Assembly (NCBI RefSeq): GCF_029955155.1
Contig: NZ_JAPNOZ010000012.1
Location: 389,510 to 453,509 of the forward strand
DNA length: 64,000 nucleotides
Reading direction: 5' to 3'
Source: Psychrobacillus sp. NEAU-3TGS
Lineage (GTDB): Bacteria; Bacillota; Bacilli; Bacillales_A; Planococcaceae
The notes under the pieces are model-generated. The model was not told where the DNA came from. It saw nothing but the letters and a program-made list of their open reading frames with translations, and ran no database searches. The position numbers and the translations under genes are program-made. Positions 1 to 10,151 of the stretch are shown piece after piece (position 1 is the first letter of the stretch; each line of letters begins with the position of its first letter).

Positions 1-27
1 TAATTTAATTTGACGTTTCCCAACCAT
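1..27 (-). CDS. Start of a gene running off the window edge
   Basis: Nine codons (MVGKRQIKL) are visible, beginning with ATG at 27 and preceded by a strong AGGAGAG ribosome binding site at about 34-40. It lies 21 bp downstream of the last metQ stop on the same strand, so it is probably the next gene of the methionine-uptake operon. The start resembles that of NtaA/SnaA-type FMN-dependent monooxygenases, which often sit beside sulfur-compound importers, but nine residues cannot prove this. Confidence 0.5.
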
Positions 28-48
28 TTTGAACTCTCCTTCATTCTT

Positions 49-885
49 CTATTTTGATAGATATGCTTCTTTCCAATTTTTGATTTCATCCTCTGTTAAT
101 ACTATGGGAATATAATTTCCATTATAGGTTTCCGTTATGAAACTCGCAGTTTCCGGAGATTGATATATTTTCACAATTTCTTTTAGCTTTTCATTATCAG
201 CATCTTCAGATCGTGCGACAATCACATTCACAAAAGGAATCGCTGTTTTGCTTTCATGTAGTAGGGCATCTTTTAGTAGAAGTCCTGCCTCTACTGCTAC
301 ACCATTATTAATAATTGCTCCTGCTGTATCTTCCATTACTCGTGGAGTCGTAGCTCCGTCGACTGGTACAATCTCAAGGTTTTTAGGATTGTCTTTAATA
401 CGATCCGCTCCACCATTTCCATCAAAATCATCCGTAACTGTTAAAAAACCAGCTTCTTGAAGTAACATTAAAGCTCTTCCCCAGTTTGAAGGATCATTTG
501 GGACGGCAATTTGAGCACCATCTGGAATCTCTTCTAACGATTTATATTGATTTGAATATAAGCCGATCGGTGCCATAATAGTGCTTCCAATAGCTTGAAG
601 ATCTTTTTTTTGATTTTCATTAAATAAATTTAAGTAAGCCAAATGTTGAAATGCATTAATCTCTACTTCTTCTTCAGCCAAAGCTTGGTTAGGATCGTAT
701 TGGGCATTAAAGTTTACTAACTCAAGCTCGATTCCCTTGTCAGCAGCTTTTTCTTTTATATATTCCCAAGTTTTTAACTCGGAACTACGAATCCCAACTT
801 TTATCACACTATCTTCTTCCTTATTTCCGCATGCTGCTAATAACAGACTTATTATTAAAACAAATGCTAAGCTCCATTTTTTCAT
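49..885 (-). CDS. metQ: Methionine ABC transporter substrate-binding lipoprotein MetQ (copy 1)
   Basis: This 278-residue protein is a NLPA/MetQ-family lipoprotein that captures methionine or a related sulfur compound outside the membrane and hands it to MetNI. It begins with a positively charged and hydrophobic leader ending in the lipobox LLAACG, so Cys19 should be lipidated. The family signature AVPNDPSNWGRAL is present in mid-protein. It is the fourth gene of a metQ-metN-metI-metQ set. A second metQ opens the operon, so the two receptors may differ in ligand (inference). It is separated from metI by 186 bp containing an inverted repeat. Confidence 0.93.
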   Translation of the reverse strand: MKKWSLAFVLIISLLLAACGNKEEDSVIKVGIRSSELKTWEYIKEKAADKGIELELVNFNAQYDPNQALAEEEVEINAFQHLAYLNLFNENQKKDLQAIGSTIMAPIGLYSNQYKSLEEIPDGAQIAVPNDPSNWGRALMLLQEAGFLTVTDDFDGNGGADRIKDNPKNLEIVPVDGATTPRVMEDTAGAIINNGVAVEAGLLLKDALLHESKTAIPFVNVIVARSEDADNEKLKEIVKIYQSPETASFITETYNGNYIPIVLTEDEIKNWKEAYLSK

Positions 886-1021
886 AACTATTTACCTTCT
901 CTTCTATATATTTTTCTCCTGCCTTAACGGTTAATAATATCCTCATTTCCCCATTTCGAGAAAAGCACTGAAAGATAGTTAGAGGATAAAAAGCCCGTAA
1001 AGGTCCGATTGGTTCGACTAA

Positions 1022-1061
1022 CATTCAAGTAGGAGGAGGCAGGGAACCCCCTACTTGAATG
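1022..1061 (-). other. Inverted repeat between metI and metQ
   Basis: CATTCAAGTAGG at 1022-1033 is the exact reverse complement of CCTACTTGAATG at 1050-1061, giving a 12-bp stem with a 16-nt loop. In the direction of metI there is no good T-run after it, so it may be a transcript-end or processing hairpin separating metNI from the downstream metQ rather than a classical terminator. Confidence 0.6.
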
Positions 1062-1071
1062 AAGTTTTACT

Positions 1072-1725
1072 TTATCCAACTCGTCTAAGTTTTCGTTCGA
1101 ATACATTTCCGATACTTTGAATTAATTGAACGATTGCCACTAAAATTATTACAGTTACTAGAATTGTGACATTATCAAACCGCTGATATCCATAAGTTAT
1201 TGCCACATCTCCTAGTCCACCGCCCCCTACTGCACCGGCCATAGCGGTAGCTCCAATCAAACCTATCGTTGCTGTTGTAACACTAAGTATAAGAGAGGGA
1301 AATGCCTCTGGAAGTAAAAACTTCCGTATAATTTGAAATGGAGTGGCACCCATTGCTTTCGCCGCTTCAATAATCCCTTCATCTACTTCCAGTAATGAGT
1401 TTTCGATTAATCGCGAAATATAAGGTCCAACATGTAATACAAGTGGTACAATTGCTGCGCTTGTTCCTATGGATGTTCCGACGATCAATCGAGTAAATGG
1501 AATAATGGCTACAAGTAAAATAATAAATGGAATAGAGCGGAAAATATTCACTATTGGATTTACAATGGAAAATATAAATTTATTTTCTAAAATATGTCCC
1601 TTCCTTGTAATAACTAATGTAACACCTAATATAAATCCTAATATTGCTCCAAAAAATAGTGAAATACTAACCATGTACAACGTTTCCCAAATCGCTTCGA
1701 TCAAAATTTGTCTGTTTACTTCCAT
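1072..1725 (-). CDS. metI: Methionine ABC transporter permease MetI
   Basis: The 217-residue protein is the membrane channel of the MetNIQ importer. It has about five hydrophobic segments and the EAA-type coupling motif EAAKAMGATPFQII that docks on the ATPase. The start at 1725 is preceded by AGGAGG with good spacing and fits the usual family start (short soluble stretch, then ETLYMV). The start lies 59 nt inside the metN reading frame, so the two genes are translationally coupled in an unusually long overlap. Confidence 0.95.
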   Translation of the reverse strand: MEVNRQILIEAIWETLYMVSISLFFGAILGFILGVTLVITRKGHILENKFIFSIVNPIVNIFRSIPFIILLVAIIPFTRLIVGTSIGTSAAIVPLVLHVGPYISRLIENSLLEVDEGIIEAAKAMGATPFQIIRKFLLPEAFPSLILSVTTATIGLIGATAMAGAVGGGGLGDVAITYGYQRFDNVTILVTVIILVAIVQLIQSIGNVFERKLRRVG

Positions 1726-2746
1726 GTCCTTTAACCTCCTTTACATTTACTGTGTCACTTTGAATAAAGTTAATTGTTTTTTGTACTTCTTTCGAATCAC
1801 CGATTACTTCAACAATCAAATTTCCAAATGGGATACTTTGCAGTTCTGTAATACTGCCAAAAAGAATATTCACATCTACATTGAATTTTTTAGCAACCTG
1901 AGAAATAATTGGTTGACCAGAGCTCACACCTACAAAATCGACTTTTAATATATGACTCCTTCCATTATGAACTTCCATTAACCGATAAACGGATTGTGGT
2001 ATTTCATCATGTACAACAGAACTCACAAAATTGCGCGCGGTTTCTGTTTGTGGGTTTGAAAAGACATCCAGTATATTACCCGATTCAATTACTCGGCCGT
2101 TTTCCATCACCGCAATTCGATTACATATTTCTTTTATCACTTCCATTTCATGCGTAATGATGAGTATCGTAATTTTATATTCTTCATTCACTCGTCTTAA
2201 AAGCTGTAAAATAGATTTTGTTGTTTGCGGATCCAAGGCGGATGTCGCTTCATCGCAAAGTAATATGGAGGGGTTAGTTACGAGTGCTCGAGCTATCCCA
2301 ACCCTTTGCTTTTGTCCTCCTGAAAGCTGATCTGGATAACTTTTTATCTTATCCTCTAAGCCAACAAATTGGAGTACTTCCAATACTCTTTGCTCTACTT
2401 CTTTTTTCGTATGTTTACTTAATAGAAGAGGCATTGCCACATTCTCATATACTGTTTTCGAGTTTAATAAATTAAAATGCTGAAAAATCATTCCTATATT
2501 TTTCTTTTCTTCTCTTAGTTCTTTTTTAGAAACTTTTTGTAAGTTCTTCCCTTCAATCAAAACTTCTCCTGACGTCGGTGTTTCTAATAGATTTACCGTT
2601 CGAATTAATGTGCTCTTACCAGCTCCACTAAACCCAATTACTCCAAATATATCGCCTTTATGAACAGTTAAATCTACATTTTCAAGTGCAGTAATCGTTC
2701 GTTTTCCTGAGACGAATGTTTTAGATACTTTGCGAAATTCAATCAT
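1667..2746 (-). CDS. metN: Methionine ABC transporter ATP-binding protein MetN
   Basis: The 359-residue ATPase powers MetI. Walker A (GFSGAGKST) is at about residues 38-46, the ABC signature LSGGQKQR near 140, and Walker B LLCDEA follows. The C-terminal part from about residue 270 is the ACT-like NIL domain that senses intracellular methionine and inhibits transport in characterised MetN proteins. The protein is somewhat longer than the usual 340-345 residues because its last 19 codons read into metI. The RBS AAGGAGG lies just upstream of the ATG. Confidence 0.95.
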   Translation of the reverse strand: MIEFRKVSKTFVSGKRTITALENVDLTVHKGDIFGVIGFSGAGKSTLIRTVNLLETPTSGEVLIEGKNLQKVSKKELREEKKNIGMIFQHFNLLNSKTVYENVAMPLLLSKHTKKEVEQRVLEVLQFVGLEDKIKSYPDQLSGGQKQRVGIARALVTNPSILLCDEATSALDPQTTKSILQLLRRVNEEYKITILIITHEMEVIKEICNRIAVMENGRVIESGNILDVFSNPQTETARNFVSSVVHDEIPQSVYRLMEVHNGRSHILKVDFVGVSSGQPIISQVAKKFNVDVNILFGSITELQSIPFGNLIVEVIGDSKEVQKTINFIQSDTVNVKEVKGHGSKQTNFDRSDLGNVVHG

Positions 2747-2906
2747 TCAGTTTCCTCCTTACATTGAAATGCTATAGTTTGCAATATTACTCTTACGTCT
2801 CGACTAGTTTCCTTTCTCTTCTCTTCGTTCAGATCAGAAGATAATAGTGTGGAAAAGCTTAACCGAATTATCCGCAAATTCAGAAGACGTTGTTTCTGAA
2901 TGATGT

Positions 2907-3743
2907 TTAAAATGCTGGTACAACAGCCCCTTCATATTTCTCTAAAATGAATTCTCTTACTTTTTCCGTTGTTAACGCTGCAGCAATTTTTTGTATAGCT
3001 TCGTCATTCTGATTGTCCTTTCTAGAAACTAAAATATTCACATATGGAGATTCATTTCCTTCGATGATTAGTGCATCTTCTAATGGTTTGAACCCTCCCT
3101 CTAATGCATAGTTTGTATTAATAGCTGCAACATCAACGTCATCCAACGCTCTTACCAGTAATGGTCCATCAATATCAACAAACTTTAATTTCTTTTCATT
3201 TTTTGTAATATCTTGAACTGTGTACGAACCTTCCACATTCGTAGCAAGCTCAATTATTCCATTATCCGCAAATAAGAGTAATGCTCTGGAAAAGTTAACC
3301 GGGTCGTTTGGTACAGCGACTTTTGCCCCCTCATCTAATTGAGTGATATCATCAATTTTCTTGGAATAAACACCGAAAGGTTCTATATGAACTCCTTGTA
3401 CTTTTACAAGATCAATACCACTATCCTTATTGACTTGCTCTAAAAATGGTGTGTGTTGAAAGAAGTTTGCATCTAAGTCACCATCAGCGGTTGATTGGTT
3501 CGTTTGTATACCATCTTGTGTGATAATAATATCTAACTCAATTCCCTCTGCTTTTAAATCATCTGAAATATGTTGCAAAATCTCTGCATGAGGTGTTGTT
3601 GAAGCACTGATTTTAACCTTTGTTAGTTCTTCATTACTTTTCGTATCACCTTTTACACTAGAAGTAACTTCCTTACTAGAACCACAAGCCGCTAAAAGCA
3701 AGACAAACAAAGATAAAATTGACCAAGCCATCCATTTTTTCAT
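2907..3743 (-). CDS. metQ: Methionine ABC transporter substrate-binding lipoprotein MetQ (copy 2)
   Basis: First gene after the S-box leader. The 278-residue protein has a signal peptide and lipobox LLAACG (Cys20) and the conserved VAVPNDPVNFSRALL segment of the NLPA family. It is a distant paralogue of the MetQ at 49-885, not a recent copy: alignment by eye shows similar order but many differences. It is separated from metN by 160 bp with no evident terminator, so one transcript from the riboswitch probably covers both receptors and the transporter. Confidence 0.93.
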   Translation of the reverse strand: MKKWMAWSILSLFVLLLAACGSSKEVTSSVKGDTKSNEELTKVKISASTTPHAEILQHISDDLKAEGIELDIIITQDGIQTNQSTADGDLDANFFQHTPFLEQVNKDSGIDLVKVQGVHIEPFGVYSKKIDDITQLDEGAKVAVPNDPVNFSRALLLFADNGIIELATNVEGSYTVQDITKNEKKLKFVDIDGPLLVRALDDVDVAAINTNYALEGGFKPLEDALIIEGNESPYVNILVSRKDNQNDEAIQKIAAALTTEKVREFILEKYEGAVVPAF

Positions 3744-3811
3744 CCAAACTCTCTCCTTTTCTTTATCTTATTAATTTGATTAAACTTATTAATATACTTG
3801 GTATTAAGTCA

Positions 3812-3976
3812 TTAAAAAAACCCCTTTCAGATTATGAGAACTGAAGAGGTACATTAGAAAATCTAACCTCTTCTCATCTTTCGAATTTAATCGGTGGATT
3901 TAGCACAGTTTTGCAGTTGCAATCTGTTGCTGAAGCTTCGTAGGGCCATTCCCTCAGCTTCTCTTGATAAGAAGAA
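3812..3976 (-). promoter_or_regulatory. S-box (SAM-I) riboswitch leader
   Basis: Read on the minus strand this leader has the S-box pattern: a CTTATCAAGAG-type start, GCTGAGGGA, GGCCC, GAAGCTTCAGCAAC, then the closing strand. The P1 helix is formed by TCTTCTTATC (3966-3975) with GATGAGAAGA (3869-3878). A hairpin built on AGAGGT/ACCTCT and a run of seven T (3814-3820) follow as the expression platform. In this family SAM binding ends transcription, so metQ-metN-metI-metQ should be switched off when SAM is plentiful. Confidence 0.93.
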
Positions 3977-3997
3977 TTTCATATGAAATTTTATTTA

Positions 3998-4026
3998 ACT
4001 ATACATAACACAATATTATAAGTCAA
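3998..4026 (-). promoter_or_regulatory. Sigma-A promoter of the met operon
   Basis: On the minus strand TTGACT (4021-4026) is followed after exactly 17 bp by TATAGT (3998-4003), a near-consensus vegetative promoter. It lies just upstream of the S-box 5' end, giving a start of transcription near 3990. Confidence 0.85.
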
Positions 4027-4204
4027 TACTTTTTATTCAAAAAATAAAATATTAGGAATATTTAATGTTTGTGGAGTGGAATCATAAATATATAGAGACA
4101 CAGAACAAAAACACTAAAGCACCTATCTTTGGCTTGCTTTATCAAATGTGAACAATGATTGGAATGACACACATAATAGAGATAATGCGTCTTAAGGAGA
4201 TACA

Positions 4205-4340
4205 GAAATAGCAATTGATTTCTGCTCCAGGCGGATGCGTAGTGGCGGTGAAAGCTCATCGCTAACCCTGGGGAAGCTTCCGCCCTGAAGCGAAAAACCT
4301 ATTGGAGACTTAACAGCACATTCTTATGTCGCATTATCCC
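4205..4340. repeat. GC-rich intergenic repeat, degenerate copy
   Basis: The stretch contains TGATTTCTGCTCCAGGCGGA and, further on, CTTCCGCCCTGAAGCGAAAA, an imperfect inverted arrangement. Its first part closely matches the copy at 63.76 kb (TGATTTCCGCTCCAGGCGGA), and its second part matches the copy at 14.4 kb. It is GC-rich against an AT-rich background. The rest of the 3977-4458 gap holds the met promoter and the odhB terminator and no convincing gene. Confidence 0.7.
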
Positions 4341-4412
4341 TATATAACATACAAGATGAAAATTTCCATATCTGATGTTACTTAAAAAATGTTACCCTGT
4401 TTCCTAAGCAGT

Positions 4413-4447
4413 AAAAAATGCAGATACTCACATTATGAGTATCTGCA
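4413..4447 (-). terminator. Terminator of odhAB
   Basis: A perfect 12-bp stem, TGCAGATACTCA with TGAGTATCTGCA (4419-4447), is followed on the minus strand by six T residues. It lies shortly after the odhB stop. Confidence 0.9.
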
Positions 4448-4458
4448 CTATTCACATT

Positions 4459-5676
4459 TTATGAATTTAACATTAAATCTTCTGGGTTTTCAAGAAGCTC
4501 TTTTACCATTTTTAAGAATCCAACTGAGTCTTTTCCATCGATTACACGGTGATCATAAGATAATGCAACATACATCATCGGACGAATTTGCACTTCATCA
4601 CCAACAGCGATTGGACGCTTTTGAATTGTGTGCATTCCTAGGATACCAACCTGTGTTCCGTTTAGAATCGGTGTAGAAAGTAGTGATCCGAATACACCAC
4701 CGTTTGTAATTGTAAATGATCCGCCTGCCATATCAGAAAGCGCTAATTTATTATCACGAGCCTTTTTAGCAAGTTCTCCAATATTTCCTTCGATTTCAGC
4801 AAAGTTTTTACGATCAGCATCACGAACGATCGGCACTACTAAACCGCCTTCTGTTGATACAGCGATCCCGATATCGTAGAAGTTGTTTTTCACAATATCT
4901 GTTCCATCAATTTGTGAATTTACATAAGGATATTTCTTAAGAGCAGCAACTACAGCTTTTGTAAAGAATGACATAAATCCAAGGCGCACATCGTTTTGCT
5001 CAAAGAATTGGTCTTTCTTGCGTGAACGTAAAGCCATTACATTAGTCATATCGATTTCATTGAAAGTTGTAAGCATTGCCGTGTTTTGTTTTACTTCTAG
5101 TAAACGAGAAGCAATTGTTTGACGACGACGAGACATTTTCTCGCGAGTAGTACGGCCATCGTCTTCTTTTGGTGCAGTAGCTGCAGGCGCCGGTGCTGCT
5201 TTTGGTGCTGGTGCAGAACCATGTGCTGCAACGTCTTGTACACGAACACGTCCCATTGGATCAACTGGTGAAATTTCACTTAAGTTAATACCTTTCTCAC
5301 GAGCTAGTTTACGAGCTGCTGGGCTTGCAATTGTGCGATCCTGCTCAGATGAAGTTTCTTCTACTACAGGAGCTGCTGCCGCTTGAGGTGCCGCCGGTGT
5401 AGCTTCTGCCTCTGGTGCTTTTGGTGCAGCTGCTGCTCCTGAACCTGCTCCAACTACAGCAATTACTTGACCTACTTGAACTGTATCACCTTCAGCAGCA
5501 AGTAATTCACTAACAACTCCAGCTTCCTCTGAAATTACTTCGACATTAACTTTATCTGTTTCAAGCTCAACGATGAACTCACCTTTTTCTACTGTATCAC
5601 CCGGTTGTTTTAACCATTGCGCAATAGTACCTTCTGTAATCGATTCTGCTAATTCTGGAACAATAATTTCTGCCAC
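4459..5676 (-). CDS. odhB: 2-oxoglutarate dehydrogenase E2, dihydrolipoyl succinyltransferase
   Basis: The 405-residue E2 core enzyme moves the succinyl group from E1 to CoA in the TCA cycle. Residues 1-77 are a lipoyl domain with the lipoylation site ETDK (Lys42). A long Ala/Pro linker follows, then a peripheral-subunit-binding domain around 113-150 ([15 protein letters not shown]), a second Ala/Pro linker, and the catalytic domain ending with the HRVIDG active-site motif. It follows odhA by 33 bp as one operon. No E3 gene is adjacent; Bacilli usually use the pdhD product for this. Confidence 0.97.
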   Translation of the reverse strand: MAEIIVPELAESITEGTIAQWLKQPGDTVEKGEFIVELETDKVNVEVISEEAGVVSELLAAEGDTVQVGQVIAVVGAGSGAAAAPKAPEAEATPAAPQAAAAPVVEETSSEQDRTIASPAARKLAREKGINLSEISPVDPMGRVRVQDVAAHGSAPAPKAAPAPAATAPKEDDGRTTREKMSRRRQTIASRLLEVKQNTAMLTTFNEIDMTNVMALRSRKKDQFFEQNDVRLGFMSFFTKAVVAALKKYPYVNSQIDGTDIVKNNFYDIGIAVSTEGGLVVPIVRDADRKNFAEIEGNIGELAKKARDNKLALSDMAGGSFTITNGGVFGSLLSTPILNGTQVGILGMHTIQKRPIAVGDEVQIRPMMYVALSYDHRVIDGKDSVGFLKMVKELLENPEDLMLNS

Positions 5677-5709
5677 TTGAATTTCCTCCTCTGACTATCC
5701 TAGCTTCTC

Positions 5710-8508
5710 TTATAAACTTTTTAATGCTTCATCAATGATTCGTGCTTGTTCTACCTTGTAAGTATCTCCATCGCCTTCAGCAGGACTGGAACGATGTACA
5801 CGACCTACATATGTGATCTCTTTGCCATCCGCAATTTCCAGTAAATATGGAAGTGCGAAATTCCATGAACCCATGTTTTCAGGCTCTTCTTGTGCCCAAG
5901 CAAGCTGTTTCACATTCGGATAACGTTCGACAATTGCTTGAATCTTTTCTTTAGGGAATGGGTAAAGCTGTTCTACACGTACAATGTGTAAGTGATCGTA
6001 ACCTTCTCCATCTTTTACTTTGTCTGCTAAATCGATTGCCAATTTACCACTTGCAAAGATGATTTTCTCTACTGTTTTAGCGTCTTTACCAAGACCTGGT
6101 TGTTCCATTACTGTTTCAAATTGACCAGCAGTTAGTTCGGCAACATCTGCCCCAACTAGTGGATGACGTAACAGCGATTTTGGAGACACAATGATTAAAG
6201 GACGAATTGCATCCTCTTTTAACATTTTAGCTTGTCTGCGTAAAATATGGAAATAGTTTGCCGCACTTGAAAGATTAGCTACCGTCCAGTTATTTTCAGC
6301 AGCTAACTGTAAATAACGTTCTAGACGTGCGCTTGAATGCTCTGCCCCTTGGCCCTCAGCAGCATGAGGTAATAACATAACAAGACCTGATTTTAATCCC
6401 CATTTGGATCTTGCAGCACTTATAAAGTTATCGAACATAACTTGCGCCATATTCGCAAAATCTCCATATTGAGCTTCCCAAATAGATAAGGAGTTTGGAT
6501 CCTCTAAATTGTATCCGAATTCATAACCTAGAATAGCAGCTTCTGTTAATGGACTGTTATGAACAACAAAAGAAGCTTTTGCATCACTAATGGCATGAAT
6601 TGGCGTTAATTCTGCACCTGTTTTTTCATCGTGTAGCACTAAGTGTCTATGTGAGAAAGTACCACGCTGAGCATCTTGGCCAGTTAAACGAATGGAGTTT
6701 CCATCTTGCAAAATCGTAGCAAAGGCAAGTGTTTCTGCATGACCCCAGTCAATCTTCCCTTTACCTTTAAATGGCTCTTCACGACGTTTTAAAATTTTTG
6801 CTAATTTTTTAAATGCTGTAAACTCAGCAGGCCAAGTAAGAAGCTCTTCATTTATTTTTGCAAGCTTGCTTTCTTCTACCCCTGTTTGCAGTTCCGGCAT
6901 TCCATTTAAAACAACTTCTGGGATAACGATATCATGAGCAGTAGTTGGAGGAAGCTCTTTTACACGGTCATAAGCCGCTTGCATTCCACTGAAAATCGAT
7001 TCATCTAAGGTTTTCACATCAGCTGTTTCGATTAACTTTTCCTCTACTAGTTGTTGTCCATAAAGCTCTCTAACTGTTGGATGCTTATGAACTTTATGGT
7101 ACATAGTTGGGTTCGTTACTAGTGGTTCATCCATTTCGTTATGTCCATAACGACGGTAACCTAATAGATCAATCACAATGTCTTTTTCAAATTTTTGGCG
7201 ATACTCATGCGCAATTTCTGCCACAGCAAGAACTGCCTCTGGATCATCTGCATTTACGTGTATAATAGGTACTTCATATCCTTTAGCTGGATCCGAAGAA
7301 TAATGTGTTGAACGTGAATCATAATGTTCCGTCGTAAATCCAATCATATTATTTGCAATAATATGGATAGATCCTCCTGTTTGGAAACCACGTATACGGC
7401 TATAGTTCAATACTTCTGTTACAACACCTTGACCTGGAAAAGCTGCATCCCCGTGTACTAATATAGCGAATGCTGCGTTTTTATCTTGTACAGGATACCC
7501 TGCTTCATCTGTTTTTTCTTGTGCTGCACGCGTTTGGCCCGTAACAACCGGACTAACAACCTCTAAGTGAGATGGATTATATGCTAATTTTAATGTTAAA
7601 CCAGATGGTGAACGGTATGCAGCACCCTTGTGGTACTTTACATCCCCATACCAACCTTCAGACATTTCTAGTGATCCATCTTTCGGTAAAAATGATTCGC
7701 TTGGAACATGCGCAAATTCCGCAAACATCATCTCATATGGTTTTTGTAATACATGTGTTAATACATTTAATCTACCTCGGTGCGCCATACCGATATTTAC
7801 TTGTTTTGTATTAGTTTTGTTTGATTGGCGTACTAATTCATCCATTAATACAACTAATGTATCTAATCCTTCAATTGAAAAACGTTTCGCACCGACAAAT
7901 GTGCGGTGGATAAATTTTTCAAAACCTTCTATTTGCGTCAAACGTTTTAGTAATGCTTTTTTGTCATCTGCTGAAAGTTTTTCTAGCACAGCACCTTTTT
8001 CAATCTTTTCTTGCAACCATATTTTTTCTTCTCTGTTTACAATATGTGCAATTTCAAAAGCAATTTTATTTGTATAGGCTGCTCTTAAATGTTCAATTGC
8101 TTGTAAACCATTTGTAATACTATTTGGAGCATTCGTTATTAAAAATGAAACTGGAACTTCACGTAAATCTTGATCCGTTAAACCATATGTTTTCGGATCG
8201 ATTTTAGAATCTTCTTTTGGACCATCATTTAATGGATAAATATCCGCTGTTAAATGTCCATTTGCCCTAATAGCATCCGCAAGTTCTATAGCGCGAATAA
8301 TTTTTTCGAAATTATTTGGCTCTACAGCAGATGTATCCACATTAGTAATGGAAGTTGGTGCGATTTTAGGTGCACCATACTGTTGAAATAAGCTAACGAG
8401 TTCGCTATCCACTTCGTCTGGAGACTGTAAAAACAAATCATACTGCTCCATCACATAACCAAGGTTAGGACCAGAAAAAGCTGACCAAGGTGTTTGATTG
8501 TTCGACAT
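5710..8508 (-). CDS. odhA: 2-oxoglutarate dehydrogenase E1 component
   Basis: The 932-residue thiamine-diphosphate enzyme decarboxylates 2-oxoglutarate and succinylates the lipoyl group of OdhB. The length fits the Bacillus OdhA family (about 940). Family landmarks include the N-terminal FSGPNLGYV segment, MAHRGRLNVL, the HGDAAFPGQG thiamine-binding region and RYGHNEMDEP, followed by the transketolase-like second half with LPHAAEGQGAEHSSAR. The 266 bp upstream hold no other gene. Confidence 0.97.
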   Translation of the reverse strand: MSNNQTPWSAFSGPNLGYVMEQYDLFLQSPDEVDSELVSLFQQYGAPKIAPTSITNVDTSAVEPNNFEKIIRAIELADAIRANGHLTADIYPLNDGPKEDSKIDPKTYGLTDQDLREVPVSFLITNAPNSITNGLQAIEHLRAAYTNKIAFEIAHIVNREEKIWLQEKIEKGAVLEKLSADDKKALLKRLTQIEGFEKFIHRTFVGAKRFSIEGLDTLVVLMDELVRQSNKTNTKQVNIGMAHRGRLNVLTHVLQKPYEMMFAEFAHVPSESFLPKDGSLEMSEGWYGDVKYHKGAAYRSPSGLTLKLAYNPSHLEVVSPVVTGQTRAAQEKTDEAGYPVQDKNAAFAILVHGDAAFPGQGVVTEVLNYSRIRGFQTGGSIHIIANNMIGFTTEHYDSRSTHYSSDPAKGYEVPIIHVNADDPEAVLAVAEIAHEYRQKFEKDIVIDLLGYRRYGHNEMDEPLVTNPTMYHKVHKHPTVRELYGQQLVEEKLIETADVKTLDESIFSGMQAAYDRVKELPPTTAHDIVIPEVVLNGMPELQTGVEESKLAKINEELLTWPAEFTAFKKLAKILKRREEPFKGKGKIDWGHAETLAFATILQDGNSIRLTGQDAQRGTFSHRHLVLHDEKTGAELTPIHAISDAKASFVVHNSPLTEAAILGYEFGYNLEDPNSLSIWEAQYGDFANMAQVMFDNFISAARSKWGLKSGLVMLLPHAAEGQGAEHSSARLERYLQLAAENNWTVANLSSAANYFHILRRQAKMLKEDAIRPLIIVSPKSLLRHPLVGADVAELTAGQFETVMEQPGLGKDAKTVEKIIFASGKLAIDLADKVKDGEGYDHLHIVRVEQLYPFPKEKIQAIVERYPNVKQLAWAQEEPENMGSWNFALPYLLEIADGKEITYVGRVHRSSPAEGDGDTYKVEQARIIDEALKSL

Positions 8509-8774
8509 TTAGAAAAACCTCCAACATTTTGTGCCTTTAGGCATTGATGAAAAAAACACATAAATTAATTAAGTAGAATAAATTGGAATGTAAAGATTTT
8601 GTGAACAACACAAAATGTACACATTTATAGTTTACCACTCTTTCAAAAGGACTGAAAGTATAGATTGAAAGAACAATTTTTCCATATCCATCTTACTACT
8701 CTAGAAAAAAAATACAATGCTTTTTTTCAAATTATATAAGAATTTAAATAATATTTGAATTAGAGATATTTGGA

Positions 8775-10151
8775 TTATTCCTCTTTTGTCATTTTAGAGA
8801 AAATAATGTTAAATTTTGTACCTTCATTTTCTATACTCTCCACATAAATATTCCCGTTATATTCCGTTACTAATCGTTTTACGATACTTAGCCCTAAACC
8901 AGAACCACCTTTTGTTTTTGTTCTAGCTTCATCGACAACAAAAAAACGATCAAATATTTTAGGAAGTATTTCATTCGGAATACCTATCCCATTATCTATA
9001 ATAGAAAGCAACGTTTGCTTGTAGTCCGTTGCCACTTTTACAATAATTTCTGGCTGATTTATATTGTATTTAATGGCATTGTCGATTAGGTTGCCTATTA
9101 TCTGTTCTAAAACAGTAGCAGGTATGGTAAGTGCTTCCGTTTTATCTCCTACAAACTTTATCGTTACAGCTGGTGCTAAAATTCGATATTTTTGCTCCAA
9201 ATCGTATACGATTGTAGAAATAATTGTTTTTGCTCGATCATTGGATTGCTCCCTTTTCGCAAGCTTAAGCATTTCTTCAATTAGTAATTTCATCTTTTGC
9301 ACTTCTGTTAAGGAGATTTGCAACGAATCATCTAACACTTCTCTGTCTTCTTTCCCCCAACGATTTAATAAAGACAAGTGCCCCTCTACAACTTGGATAG
9401 GCGTACGAAGCTCATGTGAGACGTTATGAATAAACTCATCTTGCCTCGTGATCGTCTCTGAAACTTCATTCATCAGTTGCTGATAAATCGTTAATAGCTC
9501 TCCAATCTCATCATTGGTTGCGTATTGAAAATGAACTTCTTTTGAAAATTTCAATCGTTTAGCTTCTTGCATCTCATCGCGAAGCTCTTTTAAAGGTCTT
9601 AATAAAATCGAAGATAAGGAATAACCGATTAAGGCGGAAAGCACAAGGGCAATGATCGTGAAAATAACCATTGCTATCAGTATATAGCGCATTAATTGTG
9701 AAAAACTTTCTAGACTATGAGAAATTTCTACATAGCCTTTAAACAAGCCAAAATCAATTTCCGCTCCCTTATAAAGCAACAGTTGGCCATCTAACTTATC
9801 TTCTTGAAAGTCAGCAGTTATAGTCTGTGAAAAGCTTGGAAATGGACTTGCATCATTTATACGCAACACTTCTATTCCATCTGCGTTTAATATACGAACG
9901 GACTGCTTTTGGTTTACCAGTTGATTAAGCAGTGTTTTATTGCGCTGGATGTCTTGAATCGAAATAATGGGTCCTTTAGACTCAAAAAAGTGTACTACTT
10001 CTTGCAGTGTGTTTTGTGCAAGCTTCTCTTCTGAAAGGAGCAACCAATTATACAGGGAGAAAAATAGAATGACGCACATCATGAAGAAACTTATAAAAAT
10101 CGAAAGACCAGAAGCATATGTCCATTTTTTTTGTAACGTCCATTGCTTCAT
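8775..10151 (-). CDS. Sensor histidine kinase
   Basis: This 458-residue membrane kinase partners the response regulator that overlaps it by 4 nt. One transmembrane segment is at about 13-37 and a second at about 155-178, enclosing an extracellular sensor of about 115 residues. HAMP, HisKA (phospho-acceptor His246 in SHELRTP) and HATPase ([26 protein letters not shown]) follow. The arrangement is like ArlS of Staphylococcus and YkoH of Bacillus; which, if either, is the orthologue cannot be decided here, and the signal is unknown. Confidence 0.93.
   Translation of the reverse strand: MKQWTLQKKWTYASGLSIFISFFMMCVILFFSLYNWLLLSEEKLAQNTLQEVVHFFESKGPIISIQDIQRNKTLLNQLVNQKQSVRILNADGIEVLRINDASPFPSFSQTITADFQEDKLDGQLLLYKGAEIDFGLFKGYVEISHSLESFSQLMRYILIAMVIFTIIALVLSALIGYSLSSILLRPLKELRDEMQEAKRLKFSKEVHFQYATNDEIGELLTIYQQLMNEVSETITRQDEFIHNVSHELRTPIQVVEGHLSLLNRWGKEDREVLDDSLQISLTEVQKMKLLIEEMLKLAKREQSNDRAKTIISTIVYDLEQKYRILAPAVTIKFVGDKTEALTIPATVLEQIIGNLIDNAIKYNINQPEIIVKVATDYKQTLLSIIDNGIGIPNEILPKIFDRFFVVDEARTKTKGGSGLGLSIVKRLVTEYNGNIYVESIENEGTKFNIIFSKMTKEE

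Noticed and set aside
4062..4259. 65-residue frame on the minus strand
   Set aside because: It crosses a GC-rich intergenic repeat, has no ribosome binding site, and its composition (His/Tyr/Cys-rich) is not protein-like.
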